In this document: one piece after another, positions 14,497 to 22,262 of the stretch
Layout: every line of letters starts with the position of its first letter
How positions within the stretch are numbered: the first letter of the stretch is position 1
From: an uncultured Alphaproteobacteria bacterium
GTDB taxonomy: Bacteria > Pseudomonadota > Alphaproteobacteria > Rs-D84
Assembly (NCBI GenBank): GCA_947305255.1
Contig: CAMZDE010000010.1
Span: 1 to 24,819 of the forward strand
DNA: 24,819 bases
Reading direction: 5' to 3'
Notes under the pieces: generated by a model
Databases searched by the model: none
What the model saw: only the letters and a program-made list of their open reading frames with translations
What the model was told of the DNA's origin: nothing
Position numbers and translations under genes: made by a program

Positions 14497-16255
14497 ACAA
14501 TTACAACAAATGTCAAATGCAGTGCGCGCCGGCGCGCTGGGGGCGATTTTGTCTGCACATAGTGGACATGTCGGTATAGTGCTGGACGCGGCAGAAATAG
14601 TGACATGTGTATTTGCAAATCATCTGCGTCGTGGGTTTGATAAATTTGTTTTGTCTGCGGGACATGGCAGTGCTTTGCTTTATTCTGTGTTGAAATTAGC
14701 CGGTTATAAAATTGGTGATTTGAACAGTTTCCGTAAATTACATGGATTACCAGGACATCCTGAATTTGGTCTGGATGGTGTTGATGCGACAACCGGCCCA
14801 TTGGGTCAGGGCGCCGGTAATGCGGTTGGTTTGGCACTGTCCCAGAAAATACGCGGTATAAATGCGCGCACGTATTGTTTGGTTTCTGATGGCGATTTAA
14901 TGGAAGGTGTCACATTCGAATCGTTTGCATTCGCAGGTCGTATGAAATTGAATAATTTGGTTGTGTTATGGGACGACAATAATTTGTCTATTGATGGCGT
15001 GGCCCAGACAGACATTGATATTCATGCGCGTATGCGGGCAATGGGTTGGAATGTGATGTCGATTCGGGGAAATGATATTTCTGCCGTGGAACATGCGTTG
15101 GATAGGGCGGAAAAATCAACAAACCCTGTGTTTATTCAATGTAAAAATATTTTAGGGCGCGGTTCTTCGTTGGCGAATACTGCGCGCGCGCATGGTTTTG
15201 CATTGTCCGATTCGGAAATGTTGGATTTAATCGCGAAAAATGCAGACAAAGATGGTGCAAAATTGTGGGGCGTTGTGTCTATGCGTCCAATGGGTGAAAC
15301 GTGTTCTTTGACTGCGGTGCTGCCACGTGTGAAATTACCAAAAACGCCCGATAAAATTTCTACGCGTGAATTGTCGGGGATTTATCTGGATTTAATTATG
15401 AACACTGGTGTTGATTTAATAACAGGTTCGGCAGATTTGGCGAATAATACCTGTGTAAAAACCTCAATTTCCAAAGATGTTAATCCAAAGGATTTTAATG
15501 GCAATTATATAAACTATGGCGTTCGTGAACATGGTATGGCGGCAATAATGAATGGTATGGTTGTTGGTGGTTTGCGGCCGGTTGGGGGAACTTTCTTGGC
15601 GTTTTCTGATTATATGCGTCCTGCGATTCGAATCGCTGCTTTGTCACATTTGCCGGTTATATATGTTTTTTCACACGATAGTATTTGTGTTGGCGAAGAT
15701 GGCCCAACGCATCAACCGGTTGAACAATTACCGTCTTTGCGTATGATTCCGAATTTAAGTGTATATCGTCCATGCAATATGGCAGAGGTTGCATACACTT
15801 GGAACACGGTAATTGGCGATATGTCACGTCCGTCGGCAATAATTTTGTCACGTCAAAAATTCAGACAAATTCCGACGCCCGCGGGTGCTGATTTGTCGCG
15901 TGGTGGGTATGTGATTTATCCGGCGCGGTCTGGACGTGCAAAAACTACTTTGATTGCGACCGGTTCAGAGGTTCCTTTGGCGGTTGAAATTGCGTCGCGT
16001 TTCAAAAATGTTCAGGTTATATCTATGTTGAATCTGGAAACGTTCAAATCGCAAGATGTTAAGTATAAAAATTCTTTGCTGCGTGGGTGTGTTGTTGTTA
16101 TCGAAGCGGCGGCCCCGGGGACATGGTTTGAAATTGCTGATGCTGTAATAGGTATTGATAGATTCGGTGCATCGGGCAGTGGCGAAAGTGTATATCGCGA
16201 ATACGGATTTGATGTTGATAAAATCATTTCAGAAATAAAGTATTATATAAAATAA
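14480..16255 (+). CDS. tkt: Transketolase
   Basis: Transketolase moves two-carbon units between sugar phosphates in the pentose phosphate pathway with thiamine diphosphate. The 591-residue product has HSGHVG (27-32) and the thiamine-binding motif SDGDLMEGVTFESFAFAGRMKLNNLVVLWDDNN (about 136-168; cited by position, core GDxMEG). It also has GPLGQGAGNAVGLAL (106-120), the catalytic-Glu segment YGVREHGMAAIMNG, and EDGPTHQPVEQL in the second half. It is about 70 residues shorter than the common 660-residue enzyme, mostly by trimmed loops between the domains and a compact C-terminal domain. There is no ribosome binding site, and the ATG is 8 nt after an extended -10, so it is probably leaderless. 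The YgjP-like gene follows after 2 nt and is likely co-transcribed. Confidence 0.93.
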   Translation: MKFNAKQLQQMSNAVRAGALGAILSAHSGHVGIVLDAAEIVTCVFANHLRRGFDKFVLSAGHGSALLYSVLKLAGYKIGDLNSFRKLHGLPGHPEFGLDGVDATTGPLGQGAGNAVGLALSQKIRGINARTYCLVSDGDLMEGVTFESFAFAGRMKLNNLVVLWDDNNLSIDGVAQTDIDIHARMRAMGWNVMSIRGNDISAVEHALDRAEKSTNPVFIQCKNILGRGSSLANTARAHGFALSDSEMLDLIAKNADKDGAKLWGVVSMRPMGETCSLTAVLPRVKLPKTPDKISTRELSGIYLDLIMNTGVDLITGSADLANNTCVKTSISKDVNPKDFNGNYINYGVREHGMAAIMNGMVVGGLRPVGGTFLAFSDYMRPAIRIAALSHLPVIYVFSHDSICVGEDGPTHQPVEQLPSLRMIPNLSVYRPCNMAEVAYTWNTVIGDMSRPSAIILSRQKFRQIPTPAGADLSRGGYVIYPARSGRAKTTLIATGSEVPLAVEIASRFKNVQVISMLNLETFKSQDVKYKNSLLRGCVVVIEAAAPGTWFEIADAVIGIDRFGASGSGESVYREYGFDVDKIISEIKYYIK

Positions 16256-16257
16256 AA

Positions 16258-16962
16258 ATGTCTTCTAATGAAACTTTTGTTTTATCAAATGGCATGTCGG
16301 TGCCTGTCGTAATCGAAACACGGCGCGGGGCGCGTAATGTGACTTTGCGACCTAAAACAGTTCCGCGTTTTGAAATTCATATATCAAAACCGTGGGCAAC
16401 ATCCATAACGTTTGTAATGAAGTTTATAGAATCAAAACGCAAATGGATTGAAAAGATTTTTGATGCTGCGCCGGCGCATGAACATATAAAATCTGGGGAC
16501 GTAATTGAATTTTTGGGGCGGCCAGTTGAAATCGTTCATAATCCCCAAATACGCGGAAATAAATATTTAAATTCAGATAAAACTATGCTTTGCATTGGGG
16601 GCGGGGCGGATATGTTTGAACGCCGCGTTCGTGATTTTATTCGTGATGAATTTTTAGTCACTGCCAAAGAGATAATTCGCACAACACCACGTGAATTTTG
16701 GCCGACGCGTTTGGGATTACGTGATACGACATCGCGGTGGGGATCTTGTTCATCAAATGGAAATATATCACTATCATGGCGATTAGCGTTCGCGCCATAT
16801 GATGTTATGCGATATGTGATAATGCACGAATTAGCACACCGGAAACATATGGATCATTCTGCTGAATTTTGGGCGACGGTTGGACAACTTTACGGATTTG
16901 GTGTTGAACGTGCGAAGCGTTGGTTGACTAAAAACGGTGCGACATTACATAAATATTTTTGA
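16258..16962 (+). CDS. YgjP-type (DUF45/WLM) zinc metallopeptidase-like protein
   Basis: A 234-residue protein of the YgjP/DUF45 family, predicted zinc-dependent hydrolases. The zinc site is HELAH (190-194) with a third ligand H200 in HMDHSAEFW, and the family's signature SRWGSCSSNGNISLSWRL (159-176) precedes it. The N-terminal part carries RRGARNVTLRPK, a conserved basic strand. The gene begins 2 nt after the tkt stop, so it is translated from the same mRNA; the local sequence AAATAAAA offers little ribosome binding signal. The physiological substrate is not known with certainty. It is cytoplasmic by lack of signal or membrane segments. Confidence 0.9.
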   Translation: MSSNETFVLSNGMSVPVVIETRRGARNVTLRPKTVPRFEIHISKPWATSITFVMKFIESKRKWIEKIFDAAPAHEHIKSGDVIEFLGRPVEIVHNPQIRGNKYLNSDKTMLCIGGGADMFERRVRDFIRDEFLVTAKEIIRTTPREFWPTRLGLRDTTSRWGSCSSNGNISLSWRLAFAPYDVMRYVIMHELAHRKHMDHSAEFWATVGQLYGFGVERAKRWLTKNGATLHKYF

Positions 16963-16971
16963 AAAAAGGCT

Positions 16972-17000
16972 TTGATTAAAACATAGGTTTATGATAAAAT
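16972..17000 (+). promoter_or_regulatory. Promoter of the Cys-rich secreted protein gene
   Basis: TTGATT (16972-16977), 17-nt spacer, TAAAAT (16995-17000), 35 nt before the start codon. Confidence 0.6.
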
Positions 17001-17035
17001 AAGAGCATCATGAATTAAAATGAAAGGAAGGAATC

Positions 17036-18670
17036 ATGAAAAAAGTCGTGTTTTTGTCGCTGGTTTGCTTGTGTGCTGTGTGCGGTGAAACCGTTGCTGC
17101 TACATATAATTGCAAGATTCAACCGTTAAAAATGTTTCAAGGTGTTTTCAGAAAAGACGATTCTATATTTTTGTATCCTACAGTTGGTAATTATCGTAGT
17201 GATGATGCGCTTGTTTGTGGACACCAAAGAACGAATGGTTGTGATGATAGAACACAGGTTGTTGTTGCGGGACATCATGTTTTTCGTGGTGTGACAAATA
17301 CTGATATGAAAGTATATACGTGTGATTCTGTCGGATTGAATGAATGGAACGATTCAGGTTATACGTCGTTGCCAGAGTGTAAAGAAGGACAAGAAAAACG
17401 CTGGGACAAAATAGGTAATGTTAACAATATAGAGATATATTGTGACAAAAGTCAGAATACTTTTTATAGTGGGAAATATTGTTTGAATGCGTGTTTTTAT
17501 GATGTTAAAGCAAATACGCCTGTTAATCCTGATCCTGTTAAGCCTGTTAAACCAACCGATGATTGTGACAAGGCTGGGTATGAAAGGGCAACCAGAAATT
17601 ATGATCTGAAATTTGTTAATTGTAACGGCGATTTGTGCACACCTATTAAGAAAGGTGGTTGCTATCCATCAGATATGTTAGATTGCGCCAAAGCGGCCGA
17701 AATGGGTGATCCTGCGGCGTGGACTGGCAAAATTTGTGAGTGCGGAAACAGACAGGTTTGGAACTCAAAAACAAAACGCTGCAACGGTGGGCAAAGCGAT
17801 GGTACTTGTGCGAAATTAAAATCCCAAGGTGCGACCGATGAACGTTTGGCGTGTTGTTATGCTGGGAAACTGACAGAATGGGTTGATGCACATGGGGTTA
17901 ATGCTAAAAACTCGTTGGGCAAGGGTGCCGGTGAATACTGCAAGTGCACCGATAAAAACGCTAAATGGGTATACGATGCGAAAAACAAAAGTGGTACCTG
18001 CGAAAGCGTGATTGGTGGAAAATGTGATAAATATCTGGGTAATCCGAATGCCTATGCATGCTGTCTGGGACAAATTGGCCATGTTTCATACTGGGATGAT
18101 GCCAATAATGAATGTCATTGTTATGATACCACAAAAAAATGGGATAACGACAAATATATGTGCGTGGGCAGAACAACCATTGATGAAATTTGCTATTACA
18201 CATTCTCTGGGACCATTGATTGCGGAAATGGTAGACGTGTGTCGAGAACTGTTTCTATGCAATTGTCAAAGTCAGATTTGAACGGTTTGAAATGTGATAA
18301 ATTTCAAGAATTGTATGGCAAAGATGTTAGCGGATTCAAGGCATTGGCTGATAAATTGTGTGCGGAATATGGCGAAGATGTTAAATTAGACATCGCAACC
18401 CAAAACGCGATTAAGAAAGTAAATGAATTCTTTGGTATATCGGATGCAAACCGTAATGTTTGGCGCGATGCGGACGGTAAATTCAACACCACGCGTTTGG
18501 TGTCGGATGCCACGGCTGGCGTTGTGTTGGGAACGGTTGGCGGAATTGTATCGGGCAAGATTATCAAAAAGAAACAGCTAGAGAAAGGCTATGACGTGTT
18601 GCATTGTACGGTCGGTGGACAAAAAATGGCTGATTATGGTGACACGTTCCAAGTTTCTTACCAGAGATAA
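17036..18670 (+). CDS. Large Cys-rich secreted protein, unknown function
   Basis: A 544-residue exported protein I cannot place in a family. It has a signal peptide (about 1-21, MKKVVFLSLVCLCAVCGETVA) and a Cys-rich N-terminal region. A short Pro-rich linker, VNPDPVKPVKPTDD (about 162-175), follows. Then come several Cys-rich modules (about 176-380) with repeating features such as CxCGNRQVWNSKTKRC, YCKCTDKNAKWVYDAKNKSGTC and CHCYDTTKKWDNDKYMC, each with a C-x-C pair, an aromatic-rich [KR]xW strand and a closing Cys. The C-terminal third has few cysteines, an acidic helical segment, a glycine-rich hydrophobic stretch ATAGVVLGTVGGIVSGKII (possible membrane or glycine-zipper helix) and a short conserved-looking tail. 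AAAGGAAGG precedes the ATG. Its own promoter and terminator make it a single-gene unit. A periplasmic or surface location with disulfide-bonded repeats is inferred. Confidence 0.8.
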   Translation: MKKVVFLSLVCLCAVCGETVAATYNCKIQPLKMFQGVFRKDDSIFLYPTVGNYRSDDALVCGHQRTNGCDDRTQVVVAGHHVFRGVTNTDMKVYTCDSVGLNEWNDSGYTSLPECKEGQEKRWDKIGNVNNIEIYCDKSQNTFYSGKYCLNACFYDVKANTPVNPDPVKPVKPTDDCDKAGYERATRNYDLKFVNCNGDLCTPIKKGGCYPSDMLDCAKAAEMGDPAAWTGKICECGNRQVWNSKTKRCNGGQSDGTCAKLKSQGATDERLACCYAGKLTEWVDAHGVNAKNSLGKGAGEYCKCTDKNAKWVYDAKNKSGTCESVIGGKCDKYLGNPNAYACCLGQIGHVSYWDDANNECHCYDTTKKWDNDKYMCVGRTTIDEICYYTFSGTIDCGNGRRVSRTVSMQLSKSDLNGLKCDKFQELYGKDVSGFKALADKLCAEYGEDVKLDIATQNAIKKVNEFFGISDANRNVWRDADGKFNTTRLVSDATAGVVLGTVGGIVSGKIIKKKQLEKGYDVLHCTVGGQKMADYGDTFQVSYQR

Positions 18671-18703
18671 AAAGAATTTAATGTTTTTGTGTTCATGTTC
18701 CTC

Positions 18704-18736
18704 AAAAAAAATCCCCCGTCCGCGGGGGATTTTTTG
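18704..18736 (+). terminator. Terminator after the Cys-rich gene
   Basis: ATCCCCCG (18711-18718) pairs with CGGGGGAT (18723-18730), loop TCCG, followed by T6. The same hairpin recurs at 19609-19628. Confidence 0.9.
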
Positions 18737-18763
18737 TTGTTAAAACATTTTTTATTTTTGCTA

Positions 18764-18793
18764 TTGCATAGGCTGGTGAAAATGTGATAGAAT
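18764..18793 (+). promoter_or_regulatory. Sigma-70 promoter of leader B
   Basis: TTGCAT (18764-18769), 18-nt spacer, TAGAAT (18788-18793) with a TGA extension. Predicted start about 18800, at the first base of the leader's 5' hairpin, as in copy A. Confidence 0.65.
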
Positions 18794-18799
18794 ATCAAT

Positions 18800-19075
18800 G
18801 TCGCGGAGAGTTTTCGCGACGGGACTCAAAACCCTAACAAAGCACGTCCGCTACAGTTATTGCGAAAGACGGACGTAAAATATATCTCCAACTGTCCGTA
18901 TGGTTGGAGGGCTGCGAATAACGTTGATGTATATCAATGGAATAAGCACGCAATTTCTGCTTTGAATTGTTTTGAGCCTCCAACCACCTTTTATTTTTTA
19001 AGGTGGTTGTTTGTTTTAATCGATTCCATTTGTTCGTTTGAGGCATTTGGAAATAAAAACTATGAGGGAAAAACA
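18800..19075 (+). promoter_or_regulatory. Structured 5' leader RNA with attenuator (copy B)
   Basis: Second copy of the leader seen at 860-1123. In order: 5' hairpin GTCGCGGA/TTCGCGAC (18800-18807 with 18813-18820); hairpin ACGTCCG/CGGACGT (18844-18850 with 18870-18876); hairpin CTCCAAC/GTTGGAG (18886-18892 with 18903-18909); a single-stranded conserved block GCACGCAATTTC (18946-18957); and CCTCCAACCA (18977-18986), which can pair with TGGTTGGAGG (18901-18910) instead. The terminator hairpin follows. Relative to copy A the stems differ in sequence but remain paired. No reading frame is conserved between copies. It ends at the GAGGG ribosome binding site of the 19076 gene. It is likely an attenuation leader that senses an unknown signal; it fits no riboswitch class I can name. 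Confidence 0.75.
18982..19018 (+). terminator. Attenuator hairpin in leader B
   Basis: AACCACCTT (18982-18990) pairs with AAGGTGGTT (19000-19008), then a T-rich tail GTTTGTTTTAAT. The 5' arm shares bases with the antiterminator strand CCTCCAACCA. Confidence 0.75.
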
Positions 19076-19588
19076 ATGAAACCAAAACAAATATTACCAA
19101 TGGCTATTATCGCAATGCTACCGTTCAATGCGATAGCTCATGATACGTATAAAATGGTGAATACACCTGTGAATGTTCCAGCAAATGCTGCTGCTGTTGC
19201 ATCAAATTATCCTGGACCTTATGTGCTTGCTAGTATAGGCGATAGTGATGACGAACATATTGCGTCTACAGCGTATGTAAAAGGGGCGTATAATGACGCT
19301 ATTGCCGCAGTGAACACACTTGTTTGGCGGGTTGATGCTACTCAGGGAGAATTAAATGCTATGGATTTGGATACAGTTTTTGATTTAGATTCATTGCCTG
19401 CTCAACTTTTTGTAGATGAACTTACTGAGACTGAACCAGATGTCGATAATTTAGGTAATAAATTATTATCTGCATATGCGGTGGCGGCCGGTATAAAAAG
19501 TCAACGCGTTAAAATATATACTACGTGGGACGATGACAGGGATTCCGCCACAGCCGAAGTGCCTTTTGTCACTGCAACTGGGGATTAA
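19076..19588 (+). CDS. Small secreted protein, family with ASTAYVKGAYN motif (copy B)
   Basis: A 170-residue exported protein, paralog of the 251-residue product at 104-859. A signal peptide (1-21, MKPKQ then a hydrophobic core ending NAIA) leads to a variable region. The shared block EHIASTAYVKGAYNDAIAAVN (60-80, first 20 of it nearly identical) comes next, then a shorter, acidic middle and the shared tail KSQRVKIYTTWDDD...TAEVPFVTA. The size difference lies between the shared blocks. The start at 19076 is chosen because GAGGG is 8 nt upstream and the signal peptide begins there; longer frames would run through the leader RNA and its terminator. The gene is framed by two identical terminators (18711 and 19609). 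Function unknown; surface or periplasmic location is inferred. Confidence 0.85.
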   Translation: MKPKQILPMAIIAMLPFNAIAHDTYKMVNTPVNVPANAAAVASNYPGPYVLASIGDSDDEHIASTAYVKGAYNDAIAAVNTLVWRVDATQGELNAMDLDTVFDLDSLPAQLFVDELTETEPDVDNLGNKLLSAYAVAAGIKSQRVKIYTTWDDDRDSATAEVPFVTATGD

Positions 19589-19601
19589 AGCACAAAAATA
19601 G

Positions 19602-19636
19602 CCCAAAAATCCCCCGTCCGCGGGGGATTTTTTTTG
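19602..19636 (+). terminator. Terminator after copy B
   Basis: Hairpin ATCCCCCG-TCCG-CGGGGGAT at 19609-19628 followed by T8; identical in stem and loop to the one at 18711-18730. Confidence 0.9.
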
Positions 19637-19659
19637 AAATATTTGGACAAAATAAAAAA

Positions 19660-19688
19660 TTGACGTTTTGGGAAATCGCTTTTATAAT
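19660..19688 (+). promoter_or_regulatory. Upstream promoter of the hisS leader region
   Basis: TTGACG (19660-19665), 17-nt spacer, TATAAT (19683-19688). The start would be near 19695, 1-3 nt before the ATG of a short ORF. Confidence 0.72.
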
Positions 19689-19697
19689 AGTGTCGTT

Positions 19698-19763
19698 ATG
19701 ATTCAAAGATTTATATCTTTTTCTTTTATTTTTCATCACGCCCGTATGGGTGTGTGTTTCTAG
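19698..19763 (+). CDS. Candidate 21-residue leader peptide upstream of hisS
   Basis: A 21-codon ORF begins 9 nt after a TATAAT box, so it could be translated from a leaderless transcript. It encodes MIQRFISFSF followed by IFHHARMGVCF, with two adjacent His codons and a Cys near the end. A GC-rich hairpin, CACGCCC/GGGTGTG (19737-19743 with 19748-19754), covers the codons just after the first His, and an AT-rich hairpin (AAAGAT/ATCTTT) lies earlier. Being in front of histidyl-tRNA synthetase, it might couple hisS expression to histidine or charged tRNA-His. Two His codons are few for classic attenuation and cysteine is an alternative signal, so this is a hypothesis. Confidence 0.38.
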   Translation: MIQRFISFSFIFHHARMGVCF

Positions 19764-19780
19764 CGTTTATGCGTTTTTTA

Positions 19781-19789
19781 TGATATAAT
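19781..19789 (+). promoter_or_regulatory. Second hisS promoter, extended -10
   Basis: TGATATAAT at 19781-19789 lies 52 nt before the hisS start; no good -35. It would bypass the short upstream ORF. Confidence 0.45.
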
Positions 19790-19841
19790 TACTGTTAACA
19801 AAAACAGAATATTTAACCAATGTAACATTAAGGACATTAAA

Positions 19842-21140
19842 ATGGATTTAAAACCAACAAAACCTTTGTCTGGATTCATAGAATTGTTGCCGGCGCAACA
19901 ACGCTGTTTCGATATTTGTGCCGCGCGTATGCAAAATGTATTGCGGCTGTCGGGGTTTTCTATGCTGGATTTGCCGGCGATTGAACGCGCAGAGGTTTTA
20001 ACAGACAAAGACAATTGGGACGAAATTGAAACACAAATGTTTTTGTTTCAAAAAGGCGATACGAAAATGGGATTGCGTTATGACGGAACTGTCGGATTGG
20101 CGCGCTATGTCGCAGGGCATCTGAACGATTTGACTTTCCCGTTCCGTGCGTCACAGTTTTCAAAGCGTTATCGTGGGGAACGTGCGCAGCGTGGTCGTTA
20201 TCGCGAATTTTATCAAATGGATTTAGATATTTTGGGAATCAATTCGTTATCGACTAATTACGATGCAGAAATTATTTCTGTGATAAATCGTGCGTTGGAA
20301 TCGGTTGCTGAATTTATTGGGTCCGCCGAAGTCTTAATCGGTTCGCGTCCGTTCTGGGATGCGCTGTTTGATTATTTGGAATTGAACGCCGCCCAAAAGA
20401 AAGATATCTTTGTTTTGATTGACAAGAAAGACAAAATGGGTGATGCAGATTTTGCCGAAGGTTTATCTGATACTTTGGGCGATAGCGTCAAAGAAGATTT
20501 GGTTAAATCGGTGTTCGTGGACGGATATAAACAATTTGTAAATAAAACCGAAAAATTAGATGCTGCTATTAACGAATTAAACAAATTCATAAATGTGTTG
20601 TCGGGTATGGGTGTCAACAATGCACGGATAGATTTATCTATTACGCGCGGTTTGGCGTATTACACCGGATTGGTTTTTGAATTCAAATTGATAAATCATC
20701 CAGAACTGGGAACCGCGGCCGGTGGTGGACGCTATGCAGATTTGGCAGGAAAATTTTCCAAAACCAAGATTATTGGGGTTGGTGCGGCGATTGGTTTTTC
20801 AAGAATCTTTGCGGCCATGTTAGAAAATGACCAGATTGATTTAACACCGTTTTCAAATCCGATTGATGTTGCGGTTTTGGTTATGGGCGACAACAATGTC
20901 GCATATGCTGCGGGTGTTGTAAATGCGTTGCGTGATGAAAATATCGCGGCGGTTTCATATCTGGATACAGATAAAAAATTCAAGAACCAGATTGAATATG
21001 CTGACAAGATTAAGGCGCGTTTCAGCATAATAATTGGCGATGATGAATCGGCAAAGCAGGTCGTTGCAATCAAAAATATGACAACGGGCGAACAGCAATC
21101 TGGGTCTGTGGAAGACGCAATTAAAATTATCAGGGGTTAA
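19842..21140 (+). CDS. hisS: Histidyl-tRNA synthetase
   Basis: Class II synthetase that charges tRNA-His. The 432-residue product shows motif 2 in RASQFSKRYRGERAQRGRYREFYQMDLDILG (about 102-132; core RYREFYQMD), the histidine-specific RGLAYYTGLVFE block (about 269-280), the motif 3 region AAGGGRYADLAGKF (about 290-303) and VGAAIGFSRIF. A C-terminal anticodon-binding domain (from about 340, DVAVLVMGDNN) follows. AAGGA lies 9 nt before the ATG. The prfA start is 5 nt after its stop, so the two genes form an operon. Two promoters and a possible leader peptide lie upstream. Confidence 0.95.
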   Translation: MDLKPTKPLSGFIELLPAQQRCFDICAARMQNVLRLSGFSMLDLPAIERAEVLTDKDNWDEIETQMFLFQKGDTKMGLRYDGTVGLARYVAGHLNDLTFPFRASQFSKRYRGERAQRGRYREFYQMDLDILGINSLSTNYDAEIISVINRALESVAEFIGSAEVLIGSRPFWDALFDYLELNAAQKKDIFVLIDKKDKMGDADFAEGLSDTLGDSVKEDLVKSVFVDGYKQFVNKTEKLDAAINELNKFINVLSGMGVNNARIDLSITRGLAYYTGLVFEFKLINHPELGTAAGGGRYADLAGKFSKTKIIGVGAAIGFSRIFAAMLENDQIDLTPFSNPIDVAVLVMGDNNVAYAAGVVNALRDENIAAVSYLDTDKKFKNQIEYADKIKARFSIIIGDDESAKQVVAIKNMTTGEQQSGSVEDAIKIIRG

Positions 21141-21145
21141 TCAAA

Positions 21146-22210
21146 ATGATAATCGAACAAAAATTACGAGATATTCAAGCGCGCGCCAAAGAAATCGAAA
21201 CCAAGATGAATTCTGGTGAAATTTCTGGCGATGAATTAACACGCCTGTCCAAAGAATATTCCCAAATGGCCGAAGTTTTACCTCTGATTGATAAATATTT
21301 GCAGACCCAACAAGGAATTGCAGATGCGACAGAAATGCTGAACGACCCAGAATTAAAATCTATTGCGGCCGAACAGTTGGACGAATTGAATCATGCGTTG
21401 CCTGATTTGGAACGTGATTTACAAATCGCGCTTTTGCCACGTGATGCAGCCGATGATAACAGTGTTATTATGGAAATTCGCGCGGGGGTGGGGGGCGAAG
21501 AATCTGCTTTGTTCGCGGGCGATTTGTTCAATCAATATAAATCGTATGCTCTGCGCAAGGGATGGAAAATCGAGATTATCGAAGAAAATGCGACTTCGCT
21601 GCGCGGATATAAAGAAATTATTTTCAAAATCGATGGTGTTGGTGCATATGCACGTATGAAATTCGAATCGGGTATTCATCGCGTGCAACGTGTCCCTGAA
21701 ACCGAAGCCAGCGGGCGTATTCATACATCTGCGGCGTCTGTTGCTGTTATGCCAGAGGCGAAAGATATTGACGTTGTTATCGAAGACAAAGATATTCGTA
21801 TAGATGTTTATCGTGCGTCGGGGGCAGGTGGACAACACGTTAACAAAACAGATTCTGCAATTCGTATAACTCATTTCCCAACAGGCATAGTTGTGACGTG
21901 TCAAAACGAACGTTCGCAATTACAGAACAAAGCGACCGCCATGGCGGTGTTGCGTTCGCGCCTTTATGAAAAACAGCGTAACGAACAAATGGATGCGTCA
22001 AACGCATCGCGTCGCAGTATGGTTGGTTCGGGCGATAGAAGTGAAAAAATCAGAACTTATAATTTCCCAGAACAACGTGTGACAGATCATCGTATTAAAT
22101 TGACGTTGTATAAATTGGACGATATTTTGGCTGGTGGGGAAGGGCTGGACGAAATGATAGACGCCTTGATTTCTGCGGATCAGTTAGAACGTTTGGCAGC
22201 GATGAATTAA
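21146..22210 (+). CDS. prfA: Peptide chain release factor 1
   Basis: RF1 releases the finished protein at UAA and UAG codons. The 354-residue product has the codon-recognition tripeptide PET (184-186, the PxT motif that distinguishes RF1 from the SPF of RF2) in RVPETEASGRIHTSAASV. It also has the peptidyl-transfer motif GGQ (228-230) in ASGAGGQHVNKTDSAIRITH. The N-terminal coiled-coil domain and the tail LDEMIDALISADQLERLAAM are typical. It follows hisS by 5 nt, with AGGGG overlapping the hisS stop region as ribosome binding site. The methyltransferase gene prmC, often next to prfA, is absent; a terminator follows instead. Confidence 0.97.
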   Translation: MIIEQKLRDIQARAKEIETKMNSGEISGDELTRLSKEYSQMAEVLPLIDKYLQTQQGIADATEMLNDPELKSIAAEQLDELNHALPDLERDLQIALLPRDAADDNSVIMEIRAGVGGEESALFAGDLFNQYKSYALRKGWKIEIIEENATSLRGYKEIIFKIDGVGAYARMKFESGIHRVQRVPETEASGRIHTSAASVAVMPEAKDIDVVIEDKDIRIDVYRASGAGGQHVNKTDSAIRITHFPTGIVVTCQNERSQLQNKATAMAVLRSRLYEKQRNEQMDASNASRRSMVGSGDRSEKIRTYNFPEQRVTDHRIKLTLYKLDDILAGGEGLDEMIDALISADQLERLAAMN

Positions 22211-22231
22211 ACATTTTTTTCTGGTACTTAA

Positions 22232-22262
22232 ACAAAACGCCCCAATTTGGGGCGTTTTGTTT
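22232..22262. terminator. Bidirectional terminator, prfA and the barrel gene
   Basis: ACAAAACGCCCCA pairs with TGGGGCGTTTTGT (22232-22260), loop about 3 nt, serving both converging genes. Confidence 0.88.

Noticed and set aside
18921..18965. Short ORF starting at an ATG in leader B (MYINGISTQF...)
   Set aside because: The distance from GGAGG is too long, copy A has no equivalent ATG, and the frame is not conserved.
18800..19018. Known leader classes (T-box, tmRNA, SAM-type riboswitches)
   Set aside because: I find no T-box antiterminator consensus, no tag-peptide frame with tRNA-like ends, and no SAM core; only a covariance search could exclude all known classes.
18860..19075. In-frame N-terminal extension of the 19076 gene through leader B
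   Set aside because: It would remove the signal peptide from the N-terminus and read through the attenuator; a GAGGG site directly precedes 19076.
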